Part shown: one piece after another, positions 11,901-23,600 of the stretch
Layout of the letters: every line of letters begins with the position of its first letter
Numbering within the stretch: the first letter of the stretch is position 1
Assembly: GCA_026826555.1 (NCBI GenBank)
Contig: JAKSZT010053928.1
Coordinates: 2,166,440 to 2,230,439, forward strand
Direction of reading: 5' to 3'
DNA from: Tolypeutes matacus
Lineage: Eukaryota; Chordata; Mammalia; Cingulata; Chlamyphoridae
Length of the DNA: 64,000 nucleotides
The notes under the pieces: model-generated
Told to the model about the DNA's origin: nothing
The model's database searches: none
Seen by the model: the letters and a program-made list of their open reading frames with translations, nothing else
Program-made: the position numbers and the translations under genes

Positions 11901-14564
11901 AAAACTGTTAAGTTTGCAACTGTTACTTTATAAAACTATGAGAAAATACTTCCAAAGGCTAGAAAGGATAGGCATTTTTTAACATCTGGGTTATATTTTT
12001 TTATATATGGAATATCACTGCAATTTTAACAATACAGAATATTTACAGAATATTTTAAAATTTCACTTACCTGATGGAGACATATATTCTGCATTTGCCC
12101 TACAAACCACTTTGATAGGCAGATTACACATCTGCAAAAAGGTCTGTAAATCAGAAGAGAAGTACAGTAAGCCTACTAAAAGCATATGCATATTTGAACA
12201 CCATTTTTAATTCAGTTTTTTCCCCAAACTTAAGTAACAGCTGATATAGTAACACTCTACTGGAGAAGAACAAATTGATTCAAAGTGAAGGATTTGCTTT
12301 CCAAACAAAAACAAAATGTCATTTTATAAAAATCAATTAAGACTTAGACACTAGTAAGTAAATGAAATTTAAAGCATTTCTATATACTTAAGAAAATGTA
12401 AATTAGCCACACGTTTTTACTGTATTAGCTTATGTAAGTCTATGACAATGTATATTGTTTTAATTTTCTTTAACTGATCACTTAAGTTCAAATTTTATAA
12501 GCTATTGCTTGATTCCACTGTTCTTTATAAGATCATTGTCTTTCTATTCTTAGGGGAAAAACAATCAAAATGTAATTTCTGCCACTTTGAAGTTCTCTCC
12601 AATAATACTCATTCACTATCCTAACATGTAGCTTCTATGCTCACTGATTTGCTTTTTTAAGGTTTAAATAGTTTACTTTCATTTTGTTTATAGTAACAAA
12701 AAAAGTTTAAGCAACTTAAATGTCCAACAATAAGGGAATGTCAATCCAAAGCATGAAATGTTATGCAGTCAATTAAAAAAAAGTTTTTGAAGAATTTTTT
12801 ATGACAAGGAAAAATGCATTACAATATTAAGTGAAAAGAAATACAATTTTTAAAAACTATATCACACAAATTCACCTTTAAACATTTTTAAGACACCATT
12901 GAACTCTGCCAAACCCATGTGCCTTCTGCCTGGTTTTCTCCACTATTTTATATAGTATTCAAAGCTCTCCATGCTTACTCTTCTGTGATTTCTTGGCTAA
13001 TGCTCTTTCTCCACCCACAAGATTTACCTACGTTCTTTAACTTCCTCAGTTAGGGAGGTCATAGGCTACAATAGTTCTAATTACCACAAATTAAAAAAAA
13101 AAAAAAAAAAAAAAAAGGAATGATTATAAATAGCAGTCAAATGGAAGCTGAGATAAATTAATAAGTAAACATGAATATTACTTATCTATATTATTAAGAT
13201 TATGAATAAACAGCCTATTCCCATCCAATAGAGATTTCTAATAGGATGGCTTATTAAAATTCCTTCCTTAGTTGTAAATTAGATATCAGTTCTGAAGAGT
13301 CTTAAGTATTAAGAGTGTTGAACAGTGATTAAATCTTACAAAGAATGCCATTACCCAAAAGTATGTCTATTTTCTTCTTCAATCCTGTCTTTCCCAAACT
13401 CCAGTCCTCTAAGAATGCTTCCCTCTAAGAATAAACCCTATTTGAGTCTGATCCCTCTCTTCTTAAACCCTCAAGATTCCTGCATTGTTCTGTAAACTTA
13501 CGTATGCATGCCTGACCTTCCCAAGTGAATGTAACCTCTTAGAAAGCCAAGGAGTAGATTTTAATTTTTTTTTTAATTATCTATTTGTAAAAAAAAAACA
13601 CTCTCCCACAGCTATATAATATAGTGCACTACTTATAATAAGCACTCAATGTTGTTTACTGACTGAGCCAATTAATAGTTCTTGAGATTTTATTATGACA
13701 GAAGCTGTCAATTATTACCCCATATTTGTTCTCTCCTTTCTCCACATGGTGAAACCCATGAATTGTATCTGAATACATCACTTCCTGAAATAAAAACTTT
13801 ATTTCCCAGTTTCCCTTGTAGCTGTGTATGGCCAATGTCTAAATTTTAGCCAACAGGACTTAAAGTTCTGGGCAACTCTTGGGAAGTTTCTTTAAAAGAA
13901 GGAAGGATGACATCCTCTTTTCTCTTCCTTGCTGACAAGAATGTGAAAAGGATGACTACAGCTACAGCAGCAAAACTGAACCATGAGTAGAACATGGAGA
14001 TGGCAGAACAAGAATAAAGTAGCCAAGGTCCTTGATGATCATATGGTCACCAAACTTGGACTGCCTATGTTTATATGAAAGATAAATAAATTTCTATCTT
14101 TTAAGCCACTGCTATTTTGGGTTTTCTGCCATTCATAGCCAACCTTAATCATATACCAATTACTGTTTCTAGGCTTAAACACCATCTCACCCAACCAAAA
14201 GTTGATTCCTCTGTGTCAGTGTTCATGTAAACTACCTAACAGCCCTCTAAATATTACAACCTCATTCCCAGTTTATTGCAATAGTGAGCTTTTTTATTGA
14301 CCCAAAGTATAGATAAGGACAGTGGTTTTCAAACGCCAGCATGCATCAAAATCACATGGAAGGTGGGCAACATGGGAATTCCAGTGGGTTCCGTGTAATA
14401 TTTTAGGTAATCTAAGCACCTCTTAAAATATATGTATATATATATATATAAATAACATTTTTGTAAGCAAACACACATATATATGCATATATATTTATAT
14501 ATCATTTTGCAAATGTTAGTATGTATTGTGAGAATTTTGATTTTTACCCATAATAAAAAAATAA

Positions 14565-14607
<43 letters not shown>

Positions 14608-17600
14608 AAATCACATGGAAGACTAGGTAAAATACAGAGTGCTAGAAGGGAAAGAATTGGTGAGGAAAAGTAGAAACAGTTCTTTCAAAGAACTTGGCTG
14701 AAAGAAAAAGGAAGAAGGGAGTAGAAGGGTCAACTCCTGTGGTGGTTTGAAGCTGTATGTAGCCAGAAAGAAAGAAAAAAAAAAAAATGTTAAATTTAAT
14801 CAATTCCTATGAGTGTGAACCCATTGTAAGTAGGAGCTTTTGATGGGGTTACTTCATAAGGTGTGGCCCACCTCAATCAAGATGGGTCTTAATTCTATTA
14901 CTGGAGTTCTTTATAAGAAGAGTAAAATTCAGAGAGAGGGAGAAAAAGCCACAGAAGCAGCAGCCAGAAGCTGAAATCAATGGAACCTGGAAGAGAAGGG
15001 AAATACCACCATGTGCCTTGCCATGTGCTCAGAACCAAGGATCATTCATAGCCAGCCCCAGAACACCATGATCGTCAGGAAGAAAGCATGGCCTTGATGA
15101 TGCCTTGATTTGGAGTTTTTCCCAGCCTCAAACCATGAGCAAATAAATTCCCACTGCTTAACCCAACCCATTTCTTTGTTGACCAAAGTAGGAAACTTCT
15201 ATTATAGACGTACAAGTATTAATGATAGAGAAGAACTGAATGCATTAAAACACAAGGCAAAAAACAACAACAGTGCAGACAAGTTGAAAATGCAAGAAAG
15301 AAGTGGAATAACTAATAAAAAAGATCCAAGAGAAGGTAAAAGGGGATAGAATAAGAGCACAGATGGAAGGATTCGTTTTGTCAAGAAATAAGACACTTTT
15401 CCACTGTAATGCAAGGGAAGTGGTTGGGAATCTAAAGATGACTGCAAGTTGATAAGTGAAAAGGACCAAAAAAATGAGGAAATGCTCACATTGTGTAAAA
15501 TGGGAGGAGAAATCATCTGCAGAGAATTACTGACTAAGAAGAGATTGTAGCCTTTGGGATAACAAAAAGAGTTTCAAAGAACTTCTTAATATATCTTCTC
15601 AAAGGCATGAATAATATTCAGTTATTAATTAATAACTATAATAATATAGAAATAATTAATATTGTATCTTTTGCTAAACTACATGCACATTGGTAACTAT
15701 ACTAATTGATATTCTTAAAAGCTGTATTTCACTGAAAAAAAATTAAGCAAGATTATAATGCTGTGGAATCAAATCCAAGCTTCCCAGTCCTGTGATATTT
15801 TTATTTATCAAAAAAAAATAACTGATCAAATTTGACCGATTTAACAATATTCAACTTACCACAGACCTCAATTTTTTTTTTTTTTTTTACCGGGAGGTCC
15901 AGGGATCAAACCCAGGTACCTCCATATGGGAGACAGACACCCAACATTTGAGCCACATCCATCCCCCAGACCTCAATTAAATGGCATAATTCTGGTTAGA
16001 CCAAGATTAATTTTATAACTTTTCATCACCAAACTATAAGCGATTTTCTGAATTAATCTGTAATTCACAAAGAAGTTTGGTGCCACAAACAGAATTCTCA
16101 CTCAAACATTAAAAATCAAAAACAAAACATTATGAAGACTGTCTTCAAGAACATAAAAACTCTAAAACCAAACCAGACTTTGGTTCAAATAGTATTTATC
16201 CTTTTTCTTGGAGAATGGAAGAAAACCTCATAGAGGTCCCAAAATAGTGTTGTCACAAATATCAACCCCCAAAAGTACTCCAAATAAAACAGACATGATA
16301 CTACTTGAAACACATTTTAGTTCAAATTTTGAAATAGCAATCTTCATATTTTTATCCCTATGTAAATCCAAAGAAAAATGTAATTCTAATTATAATAATG
16401 AACTTAGTATAACTCACCTGCTATTCTTCCTGGATACTTTATTCCAAACTAATTTAAATGATATATATAAAACATAGCAATATAAAATAATTGGAATGAA
16501 AACCTTAGTATATGCTATCAGAATAATGTTCTATAACAACTGTGCTGTCCAATATGGCAACCACTAGCTACATACGGATATTTAAACAAATTAAATTAAG
16601 GTTAAGTAAAATTTTAAATTCAGTTCCCCAGCCACAGTAGCCTGATTTTAAGTGCTCAAGCAACATGTGACTAGTGGCTACTACTGTATTCGACAACACA
16701 GATATGGAACACTTCCATCATCACGGAAAGTTCTATTGGACCACATGGGTCTATAACAAGGCTAATCACTGTTTAAAAGAGATCTTAGCAAGAGAGGCTG
16801 GCATAATCAGAAAGTGATTAGGCTAAGTATTATAAAAACCATGTGCATAACAGTACAGTGCTCACATATCATGTGAGTAATCAATCAGCTTTTAATGATG
16901 GTGACACATTGAATGCCATATTTCCAATTTCAGAGAGAATTAATATATGATTTACTGATTTGCTGAGCAACCCCAATTCCTAAAATCAACAAGCAAATTT
17001 ATTAACATATAAAACTAAGAACTAAAGAATTAATAAATTAAAACTATAACCAATAAATATACTCAGGGTTCTTTGAATATGAGTACTTAAGAATATGACA
17101 TGGTGGGGAATTTTTTATACATACACACAGAATACAATACCCAGTACCTGACTTCTAAGACCCTGAAATTTAATAAGCTTGATTTCTTTCAACATATTAA
17201 ATAAGTTAATTGAACTCATGTAAAAAAAATCATTGAAGGGGTAGAGTGTCAGGATAGTTTTTATTTCTAAATTTAAAAATTTCAAAGGAAAAAAGTATTA
17301 CTAGATTATCAATAACCAGTTAAACATGAAGGACTTATACATTTACATCTGCAGTCTTTCAAAAAATCTACTAAGGTAATAGTGAAGAAATAAAAAAATA
17401 AATAAACCCAGAAAGACTCAAAGAATGGGAAAGCAGACAATGCAGACCAGAGATGTCAATCCATTTTATGAGATGAAAAGCAGAGAAAGGAATGTGCACA
17501 GACTTACCAAGGCAGAAGAAGCTGAAACCTAAGAGCCTGTAGAGGTGAAAATCCATACATTTGTATTCACAGAACACTAGTAAGTTACACAATTGGAGGC

Positions 17601-20600
17601 ACCAAGTACAGAGAAGGCAAAGATGAGGTATGATACGAACTGAAAACAGAAGGATTAGATGAAAGTCTGTATAAGCATCTGACAACCATCCCTTCCCAAC
17701 CCGGCAAGAGACAGAAGGCTTACTCTCTGGAGAAAGTGAACCAGAGAGGCTCCTGACTCAGGGACCCAAGGCACAGCAGAGGGCAAAAGTGAGGTATCAT
17801 GCCGAAAACAGGGAAGTTAAATGAAAAGCATACACACTGACTAAAGAGATCTACAGCCTCCCTATGCCTTCTTGGTTCCCAAACACTGGCAGCCACATTA
17901 AAAATTCCTCTAGGATATCTCTCTGGGTAAAAGACCTACAAATACCAAGTGTTTTATTTATTTATTTGGGGGAGGGGGGCTAAGAGGTGAATGGCTAGCA
18001 AAAATGGCAGCTCGCTGTGAAATCAGTCTACAATGAAGCCCACAAGTCAAAAAGCCCTCATCTCCCCATCAGCATTTTAGTGCCTCATCTTAAATAAAAA
18101 TTGTTAATGGAGATATCAACATATAGTTGAGGAAAGCCTCAATCATAAAATACAGAGCCAAAACAGACCACAGAAAAAGGAATTCAGAGGAAACAGAGAA
18201 AATGAAGAGAGAAGATAATTTTTTTTTTATTTTAACTGAGCACTTACTATATACCAGGTACTTATAGAAGAACTGCACTCTGTGAGGTAGGTACAGGTAT
18301 TCCTCTTTTAAGATGAGGAAACTGAGGACAGAGAAGTAATTTGATCTAGGCAGTCATGAAGTAGTAAGGCAGATATGTGAACCCAGACAGCCTGGCTTCA
18401 GAGATTATGCTCTTATTCACTAAGCTATACTGTCTACTATGGAATAAGAATAGGGAACAGGAATTGGAGGAAGAATAAGGAAAGGAGGAGAAGAACAAGA
18501 GAAGAATAGAAAACAAAGAGAAAGAAAAAAGCCCTTGGAAACTAAATTTTTAAAATTTAATAGGAAAGAAAATAAAACGGGAATTCTCTCAGTAAGTATA
18601 GGAAAATGGGAGAAAATGAAAGAAATGATGAAAAAAATTCATCCAAAAGGCTCAATAATTGAAATCACTAGAGTTAGAGAGAAAATGAAGGAAAGAAATC
18701 AAAGAAAATTTCACAAAACTGAAAAACATAAATCTGCCAACTGCCCAGCAAAATAAATTCAGAAAGAGTCATACCAATGAACATTATCATGAAATATCAG
18801 AACACCAGAAATAAAAAGTAAAAAGGAGCTCCTAGGAGATTTTAACGTCAAAAAAAAAAAAAAGAGAGAGAGAGAGAGAGAGGAGAGAGGGAATGGGGTG
18901 GTGAAAGAGAGAGAAAAAAAAAGGAGGAGAAGGAAGAAGGGAGGGAAGGAAGGCAGGGGAGGAGAGAGAGGGTAAAGGGAGAAGAGGGAAAAGGGAAGAG
19001 GAGAGAAAAGGAAGGAAGGGAGGAGAGGGAGAGGAGAGGAGAAGAGAGGAGGGGAGGGGAGAAACATAAAAAAGACTAAATGAAAAGATAACATTGAATG
19101 TTTCAACAATAACTCAGGAAGCCAGAAAACACAAGGCCTTCAAAATTCTAACGGGAAATCCTCCCAACATAGAATTCTAAATATGTCCTTAGTATATCAA
19201 TCAAGTGTGAATACAGAATTAAAACATTATCATGCAAGCAAGGTCCTTAAATTTTTATTTCCCATGTACCCTTTTCTCAGGAAGCTAATGAAGAATGTGT
19301 TTCATCAAAATAAAAATAATAAACCATGAAAAAATTAGAATATAGGATCCAGAAAACAGGGGATTCAACATAGAAGAAAAGCAGAAAGAATTTTCTGGAA
19401 GATGATAAAGTCACCACAGGAAACCAGCTCAGTCAGCCAACAAAGGAACCGTTCCAATTAAAGCAAAAGAAATAATGATTTCAAAGGTGACGTTTCCAAG
19501 AGTTAAAAAAAATAAAATAAAATTTTTAAAAAGACTCAATGACTTCTGTGTCTGGCCATTTGGCCATTGTAAGGAGAAGTATTACAGTTCTGCCAAATAA
19601 TCTGAAGGAGAAAAACTAGACAAATGAATTTAAAAAGCAAGTATTTACCGAAGGGAAAACAATCATATAAAAAAGATGTTGAGTTTTTCTTTTTGGAGTA
19701 ATGAAATTGTTGTAAAATTTTTCGCGGTGATGAATGCACAACACTGTGATTATACTAAAAGCCACTGATTGCACACTTTTAAAAAAACAAAGAATATGTT
19801 CGTAGTTTCATAGTACAAGTGAGAAAAATATTTATCTTCTAATTAAAATGTAGACAATGAATATTAATTTAACCAGAAATGTGAGATAACTATTGGGAAG
19901 ATGGAGAAGGAAAAGGAGAGGAGGGCTGTAAGAGCTGAATTCCACAGTGGAATTCAATAGATATATTTAAGATTAAAAAATGAAATAGTAATAGATATAT
20001 TTAAGATTAAAAAATGTAATTACTAAGAAATGTACAGGTAAATGCCAGGAAAACTGAAACAGCTAAGAAATTCAAAATGGTTGTCTAGGTATCAGGATTT
20101 GGGGAGGGGTAAGGGTAGGGCAGCTGACTGGTGTTTTTATGAACCTCTCCTACATTGCTAATGGAAGTGTAAATTGATACAAACACTCTGGAAAACTATT
20201 TGGTAATATCTATCAATAAGCATATGCCTACCCTGTGAGCCATCAGTCCATACCCAGAAATATACCCTAAAGTAATCAGGCATATATAACCATTAACAGA
20301 CACGTAAATGAATGAGAATGTTCATAGCAGCTTTATTCATAATAATCAAAACTGGTATCAACGCAAATGTCCATTAACATATCCATTAACATAACAAATT
20401 TGACTCTAAAATTCCCAACTCCAAGCAAAAATGACACACAATTTGTCACCAAACGCTATTATGAGAAAGGAAAAAGTAAATATAAAAGAATTACATACTT
20501 TTCCTGACTCTAAATTATTTACAAATAATATTCATTGAATACCTTTATATCAGAGAATTTCTAAAACCAGCCCTAGAAGATGACCTCTGTGATAGTCCTT

Positions 20601-23600
20601 GGTAGTCAGAACTTTCTGTTGTGAGTCATAAGCCATATCACTCTTATGACTGGGCAACCATCAGCACATTCTCAACTCCTTAACTCTCACTACTTAAGTC
20701 CCCTCAGAGAACCTAATGGATTCTAATAGAGTACAGATTTAAGAAGCAAGTTGTTTAAGTGGAAGACTAGAGTGTACATATATTTGAGAAATGTAATCCT
20801 GTGCATCAGTCTTAAGTCAGTATAGAACAACAAGGAGTTAATAGAGCAGAAACCTCCCAGTGAGACATCTCTGGGTGGGAATCTTAATGAAGAACTGCTT
20901 TAGCTTGAGAAAGTTCCTTTATGTCTTAAGCTTTCTCATTTCTAAAACGAAGACAGGGAAGCAGCTGTGGCTCAATCAGTAGGGCTCCCGTTTACCATAT
21001 GGGAGGCCCAGGGTTCGGTTCCCGAGGCCTCCTGGTGAAGGCAAGCCCGCCCACACGGCGTGGTTAGCTGACCCAGCGAGCACAAGCAGCAAGAGGGGGA
21101 TAAATGAATAAATAAATAAAAATCTTTAAAAAAAAAAAAAAACGAAGACAATGTAAAAGCAGATTAATTGGAGTGATGTATGTAAAACACTTTATATACC
21201 ATCTGGTACATAGCAGTTCAATAAATACAAGGTATTATTATTAACATTAGTAGTACTATTAGTAACAATAAATACTCATTTACTCATTTGCAAAGGCAGA
21301 CTGTTTAACTTGGTGACTATATAAGTGAATATATGATGTGTGTTTTCAATATGTATCTTTATGTAATACAGTCTTTTGTAACAAGGCAAAACCAAGTGAA
21401 TAAAGGTATCCTGATTTTAATATCAACTTATACTTTATGAATAATTTTTGAAAGTCATATGCACTCCTCCTGCCAGAATATAATCTCCCTTAGAACACAG
21501 AAACACATAAAACCCCTCTCCTGCTAGAATATAATCTCCCTTAGAACACAGAAACCATGTCTATCTTATTCATTACTTTGTCTTCTGCACACAGTGGTTC
21601 TCAACAAGCACTTGCATAATGAATAAGCCATATCTATTCATAATAATAAACACAAACAGCTAAATTTATAGAAAACTAGTAAGCTAAAAAAAAAAAAACT
21701 AACATTTTACTGTTTTATGGGTCCAAAACTCAATGCTTTAAAAAGTTAGAGGGGAGCAGATGTGGCTCAAGCAGTTGAGCTCCCGCCTCCCACATGGGAG
21801 GTCCCCGGTTCAGTTCCCAGTGCCTCCTGGAAAAGAAAAAAAAAAAAAAAACACCAAGTAAAACAAATGAAAAAATCAACTCAAGGAAGCCAATGTAGCT
21901 CAATGGTTGAGCACCGGCTTGCCACACACAAGGCTCCAGGTTCAATCCCCAGCCCCAGTACAAAAAGAAAAAAGAAAAATGTTAGATATAACTCCTATTA
22001 AATTCAGAGATTTTTTTTAAAAATTCAATAAAGTTACAAATATCAATAAACAAATACTGTTTTAGAAAACAGTACCAGAATTCAACTTAAGGAAAAATAA
22101 TTACCTGAGCAGAAATCATCAGAAACCACAATTCAATAAGCATAAAAAGCTGTAAATAGAGCAAATCTGCCACCAAAAATATATAATGCTATTTGAGAAC
22201 TCATACAAAGAGAGATCATATCAGAGAATAAAACCTTCATTAATACAACTCTCATGTGAATATACTCCTGGAATACTTGTAGGTCAATTTTAGATACATC
22301 AACTTGATCTGACAGCTGTAGAAAAAAGTCAAGTTCAGAAAGAAAGCAATAAAAAGGATAAACAGAACAGGAAAAGATTAACTTTCCTCGTCAGAATTTA
22401 TAAAGAAAATAAAGTTATAGAATTAAAATTATGAAAGAATAATTCTTGTAACCCAAAAAATTAACATACTGCCAGCCATACAGTTGACGTTCAATGAACA
22501 ATTAGGGAGTAAAGAAAGAAAATTCCTGAGACTTCCGGGAAGATGGAGAACTATTAAGACACTGGAATCTCTTCTCCAGAAAAATAGCTAGAGGACAAGC
22601 TGAAACAGCCTCGAAAAAGATCTTCTAGGGTTTAGGACAGCAGGTGAAGGCTGCACACCACCCAGAGGAGAGAGGGACAGAAGAGGGAAATCGCGACAAC
22701 AGAACTGTGAGTTGCAAGTAGCAGCTTCTGCTGCTGCCGGCACCCTCCCCCACACTCTTCAGAATTCTCGGGCCTCTGAGCCTGTGACCACAGACAAAGG
22801 GGGTTTCAGGGATCTGCCACTTCCGGAAAGGGGAGAGAGAGGGACACAGTCTTAGGCTGATTCAGGATCTGACCTGAAATTTGGGCTACGGAGCCCCACG
22901 GACCCTTCCACACAGCGGTTTGCCCTGGGAGCCTAGAAAGGACTGGAGAAATCCGACCCTCCCAACCTCCCTCTCTTTTAGCCTGGACTAATTGTTGAGG
23001 ACTCCACAGGAGAGGGGAGAGAGAGCCTGGGGCTGACCCTGCTTTGGACTCCCAGGTTTGGTCTGCCCTGTCCTGAGAGCCCTTCCAGGCTAGGTAGGGC
23101 TGCGCCATTGTTTGCCTTGGAGCCTGCAAGGGGCTAAAGATATACAAACCTACCAATCTCATCCTCTACTAACAGGGACTGATTGTTGAGGATTCAGAAG
23201 GGAGTGGAAATATTTCCTAGCTGGGAAAAGGGGAGCACTACCAGAGAAGTCTGGAAAACTGTTTCAGAAAGTTTGAATCACAGGGCTCCTAGCCCCCAGA
23301 CAGGAAGCTCTATCACATTGATCTGGTCTGTGTCACAACAAATACGCTCCGACCAGGAATTGAATTGAGAGCTGCCAACAAGCGCCATCTCCTGGCAGAC
23401 CAAGGAAGTGCACGTAAGAAAATTAATAAGTAAGAGAGGCTTTTCCTGGCCTCTATAGCCTCCCTGCCCAAGGCCCTAGGAAACGACTCTACAACCAATT
23501 ACTGGGTCCAGTGCCCAGTTTTGAGCAACCAGCAGAACAATCCTAACAATCAAGGTTGAGCCAAAAATCAAAGAGCGGTGGTAACTCACAGCCTCCTGCC

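Larger units (their letters stand above)
17400..20090 (+). repeat. HAL1 (half-L1) fossil, with MIR insertion and purine tract
   Basis: HAL1 carries only an ORF1-like gene. Here its decayed coding region is clearest at 18480-18760 (aaggaaagaaatcaaagaaa, aaacataaatctgccaactg) and 19080-19480 (aactcaggaagccagaaaac, accttttctcaggaagctaa, gggatccag-like text). The 5' part is at roughly 17400-18200 and shows two similar blocks (17590-17700 and 17765-17880). No intact frame remains. A MIR lies at 18215-18445. Assignment to HAL1 rests on memory of the family. Confidence 0.6.

Noticed and set aside
14560..14610. CRISPR-like or satellite array from the regular TAAA units
   Set aside because: A simple microsatellite that forms the tail of a retro-insertion in a mammalian genome; no spacers.
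18759..19109. 116-codon frame opposite the purine tract
   Set aside because: Pure Ser/Pro/Leu/Phe low complexity caused by the GA-rich repeat.
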